This document shows positions 52,101-63,567 of a stretch of 64,000 bases of DNA, piece after piece. The stretch comes from Acanthamoeba castellanii str. Neff (taxonomy: Eukaryota > Discosea > Longamoebia > Acanthamoebidae): the NCBI RefSeq assembly GCF_000313135.1, contig NW_004457545.1, forward strand, positions 30,684 through 94,683. The letters are read 5' to 3'. The notes below the pieces were generated by a model, which was not told the origin of the DNA, searched no databases, and was given only the letters and a program-made list of their open reading frames with translations. The translations under genes and the position numbers were made by a program. Position 1 is the first letter of the stretch. Each line of letters begins with the position of its first letter.

Positions 52101-55100
52101 GTCTGCTCCGCCTGCACAACATGGGCATTCAAATGGCGAACTTCAGGTACGCCCCTTATGAACCATCGCCAGCAGTCGGCGTCCACTGACCGAACTCATG
52201 CGTGAAGCCCGTTCGAGAACCTGGAGGAGATCAACCTGGCGCGCAACAAGCTCACCGATCTCACCACGATCGGACTTCAGAGTCTCAAGAAGCTCAAGGT
52301 GCTGGACGTATCGTTCAACCAGCTCTCGGGCTCTCTGAAGAGCGTACGCCGTTCCCTCTGCGGTTCCCTTGGGTGAAGCTCCCCACCTAATACTGACCCT
52401 CGCTCGCACTTTTGCCCCCCCCCATCAGTTGGCAGCGTTCCTGGATACGCTCAAGACGCTGGAGTGTCTGTCGATCCGTGGCAACCCGATCGTAAAGAAC
52501 TTCCCCGAGGACCGCAAGCGGCTCATCTCGCTGATGGGCAACATGAAGGAGGTCAGCTGTCGGCTGCAGGTGATCGACATCCAGATCTCCATCTCCGAAA
52601 GGATCGAGGCCTGGAAGAAGTGCACCGCGCCCAAGAAGGGCTTCACCCTCCGCAAGTCGACCGCGCCCGCTCCCGAGCAGCTGTCGCGCTTCCGGATGGA
52701 GGCCATCATCTTCCAGCGCATTCCCACCAACGTGCCCGCGAGCCAGCTCAAGACACTGGACCTGCATGAGTGCGCGTTGGCCTCATTCGACGTGACCAAG
52801 TTCACCAACCTCGAGATGCTGCTGATGCGAAAGAACGACGTGCGCACGCCGAGCGACATCGCGGGACTCATGGAGCTCAGCCACCTGCGCGTGCTCGACC
52901 TGAGGGACAACTGCTTCGAGAAGCTCGAGGACTTCGTGAGCATCGTGAACAGCATCGCCTCCCTCGTGGCCATCGGCCTGCGCGGCAACAAGTGCACTGT
53001 GGCCAAGGACTATCGCACCAAGTTCATCGCCCAGCTGCCGCAGCTGCACGAGTCGCGATTCCGCCTCGCCATGGTCGACAACATGCCGATCACCATCGAC
53101 GAGATCTGCAGCGTCTGGAAGGCACCCAAGGGCATGACCGCACGCGAGAAGTTCTTCCACGTGCTCATCCTCCGCAAGACCCCCGACGACGTGCCGTTCT
53201 ATGAGGTCAAGGAGCTCGACCTCTCCCTCTGCGGGCTCACCAACGTCGACCTCTCCAAGTTCTCGGGCCTCGAGAAGCTCAGCCTCCGGGGCAACTCGCT
53301 GGACGCGGCCAATCTCCTCGGTACGTACCATTGACCTCCTCCACCAACAGTACCTGCGGTGGGTGTTAATGTCTGACGTGCTTCTCACTCTCAGACTCGC
53401 ACGTGACCGATCTGGAGCACCTGACGGCGCTCGATGTGAGCGACAACAACATCTGCGACTTTGGCGCGTTGATCACCATCGCGTCGTCCCTGCCCGCGCT
53501 TGAGTACTTCTCCTGCAGCGGCAACCCGTGCTTTCCCAACAACGAGCCGCTGCTGCGAGTCAACCTCATCTTCAAGCTGCCCAGCATGAAGGCGTTGGGC
53601 GCGCCCCTCAAGCTCCTCAACGGGCACGAGATCTCTATCGACGAGCGGGTTCATTCACCACCCCCCAAAACTCTAGAGTTGCACCTAGTCTGACACACAC
53701 ACACACACACACACTATTGCCACCCAATAGTGCACTGCTGTGGAGAGGGACCCCTACATCAACATCGAGAACTTCCGCATGGACCTCCTGTTCGAGAAGA
53801 TGGGGGTCGACGAGCAGGAGCGGGACCAGGTGCTCCGGGTCCAGGAGCTCGATCTCAACTACTTCAACCTCTCCTCCCTGCGTCGGCTGCAGCCCTTCTC
53901 CAAGCTCGCGTTCCTCATCGCCAGCCACAACCACCTCAAGAGCCTCGAAGAGGAGGTGTTCTTCAACCTTCCGTGCCTCACCTACCTCGATCTGCAGCAC
54001 AACGACATCGAGGACAAGGGCGCCAAGCTCCTGGCCGTCTTCTCCCGCATGCCCGCTCTCAAGGCGCTCTTCATCAGGTACGCGCGCACCAGCTCTTACC
54101 CCACCAGGCCTCGCTCGTGTCATGACCGTATGCGGTGCCCTGCTACAGGAAATCGACCAAGGACAAGAGCAAGACCGCCAAGCCCAAGCAGTACCTGAAG
54201 AGGGTGTGCTCAGTGGTACGGCAGATCGAACTCCTGGACGGTCTGCCCAATCCCTTCCAGGCAACCGGCCCGAGCGGCTCCGGCATCCACGGCTTCAACG
54301 GGGTCGGCGGCCCGCCGCCGCTCATGATGAACCCGGGCGGCATGCTCGCGCCGCCGCCCGGCGTGCAGCCCATGTACCCCATGGGCGGCGTGCCCGACCC
54401 GCAGATGCAATTCGTGCCGGCGGGCTACCTGCCCCACATGGCGCCCATGGTCAGTAACGGCGGCTACGCCGAACCGCCGCAGGGCGACGGCTTCGGCCAG
54501 CAGGTGACCCCGCCATGGTTCGGCGGCGGCCTCTCGTCGACCTTCTCCAAGGTCGTCGGCTCTCCGGTGAAGACTCGCAGCAATGGCTTCGCCCAACCGC
54601 CGACGGACGTGGAAGAGGAGGAGGACGAGGAAAGCCTCTCGAGTGAGTCCGACGCCAGTGAGGAGGATACCGACGAAGACGACGACGTCGATGCCGAAGA
54701 CGAGGTCGCCGTGAGGGACGACGGCGCGGCCGTGCCGGTGCATCGAAATGCCGCGGGGCTCATCGGCGTCGCCGCTCTGCCACTTCAAGCGGATGATGGC
54801 GAGGAGGAGGAGAGAGAAGTTGTCAGGAAGAACCCGTGGAACACGCGGAAGACGATACGATCGAACGGCCAGCTGGTGTCCAAGGGACGCACGCCCACGC
54901 TCAAGAAGGTGGAGCCCATCAGCGACGCGTCGGAGGACAGCGACGACGGATTCGGCGAGGGCGAAGATGAGCAGGAGGAGGAGTGGGAGAAGGAGACGTC
55001 GGATAAGGGCAAGGACGCCCACGGCGACGACGGTGACAGCGAGATCGGAGAGGAGGACGATGATCTGGAGGAGGAGAAAGAGAAGGAAGAGGAGAAGAAC

Positions 55101-55749
55101 GAAAGCGACGACGTCAAGGTCTCGGGCAGCGAGAGCAAGAGCGAAAGCGACAGCGAAAGTGAAAGCGACAGTGGCGATAGCGACAGCGAGGCCGAGGCCG
55201 AGCTAGAAGTCGCGCTCGAGAGCGAACAGAGCGAGGTCGAGGTCGAGGAGGGCGGTCGGCTGTGGGAGCGCGAGAAGGAGATCATCCTCCAGGACCTGGA
55301 GGATGCCGAGCAGAAGAGCTTCAAGGAGTCCATGCGCCAGCAGGCCGCAGCGGCCGCCAAGCAGAAGAAGCAGCAGCGGAAGGAGAAGGCCGACGGCCAG
55401 GACAAGGGCAAGGCCAAGAAGGGTAGCCAGCTCTTCAACGGGAAGGCCTCGCATGAGAGCAGCTCCAGCAGCTCCGATACCGACAACGGGGTGCGTGCCC
55501 CTTCGTTCTTTCAGCTGTCGCTTTTCGTTCTTTGTGTTGACGTTTTCCTTTTTGTGTTTGTTATTGCAGGGCAAGGACGATGAGTACTGGGAGACGGACG
55601 AGGAGGGCTCCGAGAACGACGAGGCCGGGTCCGGGTCGACTCACAGGGTGCGGAAACAGACGCTCTGGAGCTCCACCCCGACCACCTCGGACACCCTGCG
55701 CCTGCTGGCCTCCAGCGTGTCGCCCGAGATCCTCGCCGACTATGGCTAA
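49158..55749 (+). CDS. Giant leucine-rich-repeat protein with repeated LRR-cap modules
   Basis: Starts MDGKDG at 49158 and, over roughly 15 exons, encodes about 1,600-1,700 residues. After a Ser-rich leader come LRR blocks (e.g. LVNLEYLDLSRNAIREI, LKKLKVLDVSFNQLSG, LEKLSLRGNSLDAANLL), each ended by a cap of the form NPxxKxxxYR...VPITIDERI. That cap recurs as VEIQERIQAM, VPITIDERIAAL, VPITPAERVETF, ISISERIEAW, MPITIDEICSVW and ISIDERV. The C-terminal third (from about 54190) changes to a Pro/Gly/Met-rich segment, then long Glu/Ser/Asp acid runs and a Lys/Ala helix, ending SSVSPEILADYG. No kinase, GTPase or membrane segment was seen. Probably a cytosolic scaffold; family not identified. Confidence 0.82.
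53696..53714. repeat. (CA)n microsatellite in an LRR-gene intron
   Basis: About nine CA units in the intron after SIDERV. Confidence 0.9.
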
Positions 55750-55886
55750 AGCACGGCTACCCGCCACACAACAACTACCTTTTGTACAAACCCTGTTACA
55801 TCTTTTTTTCTCTTCTCGTGAATGTTGCCTGTTCAATACAACATTGTGTTCTACATTTTATTTTATTTTCGGTGCATCAGGAGGCC

Positions 55887-56807
55887 TCACACGTGGTCGG
55901 TGTGGAGGTGGTTGTGGTTGCTGGGGTCCTGGTACATGTCGTTCTGGTGGGCCACCCCTCGCTGGTCGTCCTCCTCGACGAAGTAGGGGTCGGCCGGCTC
56001 CTGCGGCGCTGACTGTCGTCGCTTCCGGGCCAACACGACGCCCGCAGCCGCTAGGCCCGCCAGGCCGGCCGCTGCCGCAGCCACGCCTCCTGCCACGCCC
56101 AGGCCCACCGCCATCTTGTGCTGTTCCGTCAGGCCCTCCGACGCGGCCACCGCCGGCGTGACCAATGCGGACAGCGAAGGCGCAGCGGTGCTGGGCGTGG
56201 GCGACGCCGAGGGGGAGGACGGATAGGCGGAAGTGGAGGGCGGAGACGAGGCCGACGAAGCCACTGGAGACGGCGAAGCAGTGCTGGCCGCCGGCGAAGG
56301 CAAGGACGAAGGAGCGAGCGAAGCCGAGGCCGAGGAAGAAGCAGACGGGCTGGGCGAAGGCGACGAAGAGGGGATGGCTGAGGCGGTGGGGGAAGAGGAG
56401 GGCGAGGCCGGAGAAGATGGAACGAGCGAAGCCGACGGCGAATGCGTAGCTACTGGCGAAGCTGAAGGCGGACGAGGTCGAGGCGCTCGCAGCCGGCGAG
56501 GGCTGCCCGAGGCTGAGCTCGAAGGAACCGCCGAGGCCGACGGGCTCGACGGCGAAGGCGAGAGCGAAAGAGAAGGCGACGGCGAACGCGAATGCGGCGG
56601 CACCAGCGAAAGCGAAGGCGCCGGACTCAGGGAGAGGGAGGGGGTGGGCGAGGCCGAGGCACACACGGCGCCAATGCTGACGTCGATCTTCCCCGAGCAG
56701 ACCGCCGTGGCACAGCTTGGCCATAATGTCGTCCTGGATCGACTTGATGATCGCGTACTTAGGCGAGTCGTAGTTCGGGTCGTAGACCTCCACTCGTGGC
56801 CGGGCAT
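55887..56807 (-). CDS. Ser/Pro-rich single-pass membrane protein, N-terminus unresolved
   Basis: A long Ser/Pro/Ala repeat (units like SPSPSPSA, ~170 residues) leads to a clear membrane helix (AVGLGVAGGVAAAAAGLAGL), a basic stop-transfer (RKRR) and a short acidic, His/Asn-rich cytosolic tail (NHNHLHTDHV). This looks like a type I cell-surface mucin-like protein. The N-terminus is a problem: the first ~40 codons read better in another frame (YDPNYDSPKYAIIKSIQDD, then IMAKLCHGG), while the ATG at 56807 opens the Ser/Pro frame with a basic, non-signal sequence. No intron sites link the two, so a one-base sequence error or a missing upstream exon is likely. Resembles the Ser/Pro tract of the protein at 15016-16721. 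Confidence 0.65.
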   Translation of the reverse strand: MPGHEWRSTTRTTTRLSTRSSSRSRTTLWPSCATAVCSGKIDVSIGAVCASASPTPSLSLSPAPSLSLVPPHSRSPSPSLSLSPSPSSPSASAVPSSSASGSPRRLRAPRPRPPSASPVATHSPSASLVPSSPASPSSSPTASAIPSSSPSPSPSASSSASASLAPSSLPSPAASTASPSPVASSASSPPSTSAYPSSPSASPTPSTAAPSLSALVTPAVAASEGLTEQHKMAVGLGVAGGVAAAAAGLAGLAAAGVVLARKRRQSAPQEPADPYFVEEDDQRGVAHQNDMYQDPSNHNHLHTDHV

Positions 56808-56869
56808 TTTAGTTATAAAAACTCAGGCTTTTGTGATTGGCTGATTGCGAGCTACGAGTGGAGGTCTAC
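56782..56869. repeat. 16-bp perfect inverted repeat between divergent genes
   Basis: GTAGACCTCCACTCGT at 56782-56797 is the exact reverse complement of 56854-56869, with a 56-bp spacer. It spans the shared promoter of the Ser/Pro protein and the F-box-like gene. Confidence 0.9.
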
Positions 56870-56930
56870 CACCGCTTTTTCTCATGAGAAAGAGAAGGGA
56901 AATGATGTAATTTGCACTTCACAGCGGAAG

Positions 56931-58655
56931 ATGGGAGGCAAGGGAAGCAAGGGCAAGGACGAAGCTGGGTCTGGCTCACGCGGGCCTCGGTTGCTGACCG
57001 AATTGGACCCCGGGGCGGAGGTGGAGGTGGTGAGCCAGCTGTCCGCGCTCGCCCTCCTCAAACAGGAGCTCGCCCAGCTGCAGGCGGCAGCAGAGGAGGT
57101 GCAGGCCGACCCGAGCACCAACAAGAAAAGTAAAAAGAAGAAGAACCCTTCGCTGCCCGCGAGCGGCCAGCAGCAGCGCCTGGCCACGCTGTCGCGCTAC
57201 ATTGGGACGTGGGCTGACGTGGCCCGAAAGCTGGAGGACAAAGTTCCCTCCGCCGCCCAACAAGAGAGCTCCCACTTCGCACGCATGCCGCCCGAGCTCG
57301 TCTGCGAGGTCCTCTCCTTCCTGGACTACGGTAAGCATCACCGCACACACGACCGCACACGCCGCACACACGAGTAATGGCTAATTGGGCTCGCGCACAG
57401 AGTCGCTGCTGGCGTTTGGGCAGACGAGCGTGTGGAGCTACGGCGCGGTGCACCACTCGAGCGGTGCCCTTGTGTCGGCCAAGCTGGTGGACCACGTACA
57501 CGCCGCCCGCGGCCCGGGCCTGGCCCACCTCCTCGGGCCGCTACCGCTAGAGGCCCCGCCCACCGCCGCCCGCCGGATCGCTTACAGCAGCGCCAGCAGC
57601 GCCAGCAGCCTCAGCGCATCGGTCTCCGACGTCAGCTCCGGTAGCGACGACGAAGACGGCGGCGACGCGGCGGCGGCCAAGGGCGGCGAGCCGCAGGCGG
57701 CCGAGACGCCATCGCGAGCGGCGATTGCAGCGCGTCTGTTGGTGGTGCCCGCGCTGCGGGACAAGGGCGCTTGGCTCACCCCGCGCGACGCGGAGATGTT
57801 CGAGGACGTGTTCGAGCCACGCGTGAGCCAAAACATGAAGGCCTTCGCCTCCGTGCGCACCTTCCGCATCCCCACAGCCCTCTACGCCTTCCGTACGCTT
57901 CTTTCTTTCTTGTGTGCGTGTCGTGTCGTACGTCGAGCGTGTGCCGCGTGCCGCGTGCCGTGCGCCGTGCGCCGTGTGCCGTAGTGGTGTATGTCGTTTG
58001 TGTCGTGTGCGCTCACCAAAGGGTGCAGGAGGCGGCGTGGGGGCAGCGATCGCGGAAGGACTGGCGAATGTCGAGGTGCAGCTGGCGAGCAACCGCAACG
58101 TGTGCCTCAACAGCGATGCGTGGACCCACCGTCCACTCCGATTCGGTCCCGAGCTCGTGCCCATCTCCTCGATCGAGCAGTTCGACGAAATGTTTCAGAG
58201 TACCACCGCATTGATGACGACGACGATGATGATGATTGTCGAGATCAGGCTGATTGTTTGTTTGTTTCCTTGGGGCAGGCTTGCGAGAGGTCAGGTGGCG
58301 CTCGACCGAGTTGGTAGCGCTGAACCTGCCCAGTGCCGGCGACGCGCTCAAGGCCGTGGCTCGATTGGCAGGCAGCCACGAGCTGCTCATGTGGAAGGAC
58401 ACCCAGTTCAAGGCACGCACCACCTTCGTCGTAGCCTTCGTCTTCTTCTTCTTATTCTTATTCTTATTCTTCTTCTTTTCCATTTGTTCTTTCACTCAAC
58501 AAGTGCGCACCAACCACGCACATCACCAGGGGAGCGGCCTCGGTGGCCACCGGTTCCTGGTGGTGGGCGGCGGTCAGGCGACCGTGGTGCAGTGGGAGTA
58601 CTACAGCAACTTCTGTGGTGGACCCTACGCCACCTACAGCTGCGGCATGGGCTGA
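56931..58655 (+). CDS. F-box-like protein with SUKH/unknown C-terminal region
   Basis: After a Gly/Lys/Ser leader and a helix rich in Leu/Gln (LSALALLKQELAQLQAAAEE), an F-box-like motif appears near residue 120: MPPELVCEVLSFLDY joined over an intron to ESLLAFGQTSVW. The remainder (ALRDKGAWLTPRDAEMFEDV, ELVALNLPSAGDALKAVARL, HRFLVVGGGQATVVQWEYYS) is not recognised; the SUKH suggestion is weak and rests only on overall look. Five exons. The last intron seems to use a GC donor (AAG/gcacgc at about 58414) and acceptor caccag before GGG AGC, since that keeps phase 0 and codon bias. The end is YATYSCGMG at 58655; AATAAA lies at 58830. Confidence 0.68.
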
Positions 58656-58829
58656 CCCAGCTGCTTCTACACAGAATGGCCGAATCCATCGTTCACCACC
58701 TCGCTCCTCTGACCTCCTCTCTGAACCAGAGCCACGGAAGAAACAAACAATGTTGGTCGTTGACAAGGTCGGCAAGAACTCTTGTTTTGTAACCGACCAC
58801 GTCTCGGGCGTCGCCCGGGTCTGTACAAG

Positions 58830-58835
58830 AATAAA
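58830..58835 (+). terminator. Poly(A) signal AATAAA cluster after the F-box-like gene
   Basis: Four overlapping AATAAA units (58830-58850) lie 175 bp after the stop and 33 bp before the convergent gene's stop. Confidence 0.45.
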
Positions 58836-58867
58836 TAAATAAATAAATAGGTCGTGTGCGGTGGTAT

Positions 58868-60488
58868 CACCACCGGGCCTCAAGACCCTCCAGCACCCAG
58901 TTGAGGCCGAGGATGAACATCACAAGCACCACGGCCGCATGGGCCACGTTCTGTGGCGCCGAACTCAAGCGTGTGTCCTGAATGAAGGGCGGACAGGGGC
59001 AATGTCAGGCCTGACGAGCTGCATCACGGAGCGCGGATGAGTGTGCACGTGGTGGAGAAAGAGCGACGCACCCGTTCCGAATGTGGTCGGTTGGTGTCAG
59101 AGTTGGTGCACGCCTTCGAAAGCAGGAGCGTTCCGTCGACGTCGATCACGCTGGCCTGTCCCTCGCATCGCACACTGGTACGCTGGATTGCGCACAAGCG
59201 ATTAATATTCAGAATGAGCTGGTGCCTCGTGTGTGTTGTGTTGTGCGTGTGTGTTGTGTGTGTGTGTGCGTGTGTGCGTGTGTGTCGTGCGTGTCGTGCG
59301 TGTCCTGCGTGAAGAATCAGAGGAAGCCGTGCTCACCTTGTTGGGCGTAATAGCCACGCGCTGCACCACCAGTTCCGAACCGACGACGTGTATCGCGCTG
59401 CCCTTTCCTCCCGACGAACAGGCGATGAGCGTCGCGTCGCTCAGAGTGGTCTTGTCCTTGCACGCGGCGATGAATATGCCGCCGCCCGAGCGGATCTGGA
59501 GTCGCCGCAGCTGCACGCCCTCGCTGGCGTCCACGAAGAGCGCCCCACCTGGTCGGGCGGTGTGGTTTACGAACACGCTGTCCTGCACCACCAATCCGGT
59601 AGCTGTGTGCGCCGCACGCGGTGAAGCGCCGCCGGTGAGTCGCAGGCCTGCGACGCGCACAGGAGGGGCACGTACTGTGGGTGACCATGAGCGCGCTTCC
59701 GCCGGTCATCGCCGCCGACTGGGCGACATTCCTCCGCGCAAGGCGGGAGTCGGTGGGAGCGAGGGGCTTGCCGTCGAGGAAGTGGGCGTCGGTTACAGTG
59801 AAGCCGGTGCTGCCGGCGACAAGCACCGTCGGGCAATGCCTCAGTTCAATCCCTGTGAGAGACGACGCCGAGCAGTCCTTGAAGGCGAACGACGCCGGGC
59901 CGTGCTCGCAATCGAAAACGACGCGCTGCTCGGACTCCTCCGGCCACCGCTTCAGGCTGAAGGAGAAGCAGCAACAAGTGGTTTAGCCAGCACCACACAG
60001 AGTAGAAGAAGGAGTTGAGGCGCGAGCAGTACCTGATGGAGCTGTCGGTGAACACGAAGCCCACATTCTCTGACGCCCGGTACACACCAGGTCGGATCCG
60101 CACCTGCGCACGTCAGGCAGTCAGTCAGCATTGAGAAAGAGCCCTGAACGGTGGCACGGTGTGGCGCGCACGAGACTGGGCGCGGGGCGAGAAGAGGTGG
60201 TGGTACCTCGTAGTCGGTGGACTTGAGGAGGTGGGAGCCGCCAAAGGCATCGGCCAAGGTGGGGCACGGCTCGTCCGCACTCCCGCCGCACGGACGCCCG
60301 GGCAGGTAGGAAGCCCGCTCATCGACGTACACTTGACGTGCACAAGACAAAATGAGGATTTTGTAAAATCTCGAAAGAGTCAAGAAGAACATACCAATTT
60401 GAAGCGCGGCTGTTAGAAGGCATTGGGTGATGATAAGAATCGCCAGAGGCAAGAGTCTAATGGCGAAAGAAGAAGGGCGGGCCTTCAT
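58868..60488 (-). CDS. Secreted/membrane right-handed beta-helix protein
   Basis: A signal peptide (ATG 60488; LLPLAILIITQCLLTAALQI) joins over an intron to VYVDERASYLPGRPCGGSAD and EPCPTLADAF, the typical lead-in of eukaryotic pectin-lyase-like repeats (C-G...PC.TL). VRIRPGVYRASENVGF and several irregular beta-helix rungs (SLTGIELRHCPTVLVAGS, HLLKSTDYE, GLVVQDSVFVNHTARPGGAL, LQIRSGGGIFIAA) follow. The C-terminus has a single membrane helix (AAVVLVMFILGLNWVL) before LEGLEARW and the stop. No catalytic pectinase residues stand out; similar proteins in amoebae are surface-exposed. Six or so introns, one with a GT/CGTGT repeat near 59226-59300. Exon borders in the middle are approximate. Confidence 0.75.
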
Positions 60489-60955
60489 TCTTATCTTAAG
60501 CGGGAAATAATGAAAGAAGAGGAAATCAGAGATCGAGACAGCTAGTAGAAGAAAGAGAACAACAGCGAGGCGTGTAGAACGTGGTCAATTGAGGGTACTG
60601 GATCCCAGGATCTCAGCCCCATCCTTCCAGGACAACAGATTTCTGGATCGTTGTTCGTCCAAAAACAGAGGAAAATTGGTCGCAGATATTTTGGACGCCG
60701 ACTCCCCCACACTCGCCCCCAGCATTACAGCACCTGCCACCCTAACCCTCGAAACTGTCTACAAGTTTGTGGTGCGACAGAAATCTTGTTGGAGAAGGGC
60801 TGGATGTGCAACACCACTTGATGTTCCTCTTCGCCTGGCCAGAGATTGTGATAATTGGGTTTTAATAATGGTGACCGGATCTCCAACCTTTCTTACATCC
60901 TTGTAGTTTTCTACAACCAACAGAAGTCTTTCTTCTTCTTGTCTTCTTGCAAGAC
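60489..60955. other. Intergenic 470 bp
   Basis: Promoter of the beta-helix gene plus the 3' flank of gelation factor, both minus strand. A plus-strand frame at 60589-60906 has poor codon bias and no recognisable content. Nothing else seen. Confidence 0.5.
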
Positions 60956-63567
60956 TTAGTCGAGGTTCTGCTTGTAGGTACCGACCTTCCGGTTGTTGAG
61001 CTTGGCGGTGATGGTGAAGACGGCGCCCTTGTCGCCGGTAAGAGCGTAGACGGCGGTGTAGGTACCGTCGCTGTTGTCGGTGGTCTGGACCTCGACGTCC
61101 GAATCGTCGGGACCCTTGATGGCAACGTCGAAGGCGTCGCCGCCGAAGGTCTTGTTCTCGCCACGCTTGTCGCGGGACTGGATGGTGAAGGAGAAGATGC
61201 CGAAGCCCGACTCGTCGGCGTCGGTACCCTCCTTGCAGTGGACGTGGAAGGGGGCATCCTTGATGGGGGCACCCTCGAAGGTGACGTTGATGTCATAGTC
61301 ACCGGGGTTCTCGGGGTCGAACTTGACACCATAGGTGCCGTCGCCGTTGTCGGTGACGTCGGCGGGGACGTTGCCGTTGGGGCCCTTGATGTCGACGTCG
61401 AACTTGTCGCCGCCGTCAACGCGCGGGTTGCCGTCCTTGTCCACGGCGTGGATGGTGAAGAGGCCGGGCTCGTTATCAACGAGGCCCTCGAGGGCGGGAC
61501 CCTCAGCCCAGGTCTTGGAGGCGTCGGGGGTGGCCTTGACGTGGACCTGACGGGGCACATCCTTGATGGGCTCGTCGTGGAGGGTCACGTTGACGGTGTA
61601 GTCGCCGGCCTCGGTCGGGGTGTACTCAACGGTGTAGGTGCCGTCGCCGTTGTCGGTCACGGTGGGCTGCACGTCGGCGGGACCCTGGATGTCGACCTTG
61701 AAGGGGTCGCCACCGTCGGTGCACTTCTGGCCCTCGGGATCGTAGGCGTGGATGGTGAACACGCTGGGCTTGGTGGCCTGGCCACCCTCGAGGCCGGGAC
61801 CCTCGGCGTACGAGTTGCCGGCGCGGGCGCCCTCGATGAGCACCTTGTAGGGGCTGCCCTTGATGGGCTCGTCGTCGAGCGTGATGTTGACGAAGTAGTG
61901 GCCGGGGGTGGACACCTGGTAGGCACCGTCGAAGGTACCGTCGTTGTTGTCGGTGAGGCTGGGGTCGGCCACGTCCTCGGGACCCTGGACCTGGACCTGG
62001 TACTTGTCGCCGCCGGACTGGACCTGCTGGCCCTTGTCGTTGAACGAGGTGATGCGGAAGTTGGCGGGCTTCTTGGTCTGGGCGCCCTCGACACCGGGGC
62101 CGGAGGCGACCGAGTGGCCGGCGTTGGGACCGTCGACGTGCACGTGGTAGGGCGAACCCTTGATGGGCTCATCGCGCAGCTTGATGGTGATGGTGTAGTC
62201 GCCGGGCTTGGCCACGGTGTACTGGGCCGGGTACTTGCCGTCGCCGTTGTCGGTGACGGTGGGCTGCACGTTGCTGTCGGGGCCGGCGATGGTCACCTCG
62301 AACTGGTCGCCGCCGGTGGGCAGCTCCTCGTCGAAGTAGTTCTTGGCCACGATGGTGAAGTGGGCCGGCTGGTAGGTGTCGGCACCCTCGAGGCCGGGGC
62401 CGTACGCGTAGCAGTTCGAGGGGTCGGCGGTCCTCTTCTTGCGGGCCAGCTCCTCGCGGCGCCTCTGCTCCTCCTCGCTGAGGTAGTTGCGGAAGGCCGA
62501 GACGTAGGTCATCATCGACAGCTCGTCGGGGCAGTTGACCATGTCCTCGGGGTCGATGAGCCTGGCGATGTTGTAGTTGTCGAGCGCGGTCTGCATGGCC
62601 TTCTCGAGATCCTGCAGGGCGTCGCCGGACAGGGCCGACATGTCGGTCGGGGTGAGCACGCCCGGCTGGAGCGAGTCAGCCAGAGCGCTGAGCACCTTAC
62701 CGTCGGACCAGCTGTTGGTTGGTTGGGTTGGTTGGGTAAAGTGAGCGTTAAATATTAATTAAATGTTTTGCATATTTTGTTAATTATAAAATAAATACTC
62801 CGTTAATTAAGAGATATTAATAAATCACGTAGAGCAACACGGAAGGAAGGAAGAAGAAGGTGCAACGTACTTGGTGGTGAAGTTGACGACGGGCTTGTCG
62901 ACGTTGTAGGGGGCGATCTGCTTGTTCACCCACTGGAGGAGCTCCCACTTGGGCGAACCCTCGCCGATCATGTTGATCTGGTAACGCAGAATGAGCGTCC
63001 AGATGAGACCCAGGATAAGCTTGAGCTTGCCGTCCACGATATCTGTTTGTTCATTCGAGTAGTGGAGCCAAAAATAATATAAATCAGACATGAATCGTAA
63101 ATTGCAAGAAGAGCGTGTAGAGTCGGTAGTAGTGGTAGTGTGAACGTACCCTCAGGACCGATACCGACGAGCTGGAGGCCCTCGTCCTTGATGAACTTGA
63201 CGGCGCGGCCGTTGTTCTCGAGGTAGTGGTAACGCATGGTGGGCTTGTGGTTGTACTTGCCGAGCGACTTGGACGAGATGATCTCGAGCAGGTTGCACAG
63301 GTTGATACCAGTGGCCAGATCGGTCTCGATGTTCTCGATCTTCAGGCGCCTCTCCGAGAGGAACTGGTTGGCCCAGCGGGTGAAGGCCTGTCATGACGCA
63401 CATCATCAATGAACTCGTGTTAATTAATGGAATGACCTGGGTAGTGACGGCGGCAGTGCATTCTACAAAAATCGGGGGAAAAAAATCGAATCAAAAGAAT
63501 GAACGCGGTGGTCAGTGGTGCGCACCTTCTTCTGGACATCAACCCAGGTCTTATTCTGTTCCGCCAT
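60956..63567 (-). CDS. abpC: Gelation factor (ABP-120 / filamin-type actin crosslinker)
   Basis: Starts MAEQNKTWVDVQKK (63567), joined to AFTRWANQFLSERRLKIENI, a spectrin-type actin-binding CH domain, followed by a second CH domain (KLKLILGLIWTLILRYQIN; LLQWVNKQIAPYNV; WSDGKVLSALADSLQPG). A rod of filamin/ABP280 Ig repeats follows, about five, each beginning like ...GPGLEGADTYQPAHFTI and ending DEPIKGSPYHVHV. The last repeat is shortened and ends GTYKQNLD. Dictyostelium ABP-120 has six rod repeats and dimerises through the last one to crosslink F-actin in the cortex; this is the same architecture. Introns are confined to the N-terminal part (four exons), while the rod is one exon ending at TAA 60956. 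Confidence 0.96.

Noticed and set aside
54210..55022. 270-codon minus-strand frame
   Set aside because: Overlaps the acidic tail of the LRR gene in antisense and has no domain.
60947..62758. 603-codon open frame on the plus strand
   Set aside because: It is the exact antisense of the gelation-factor rod; its Val/Gly/Asp-rich repeats only mirror the GC-rich filamin codons.
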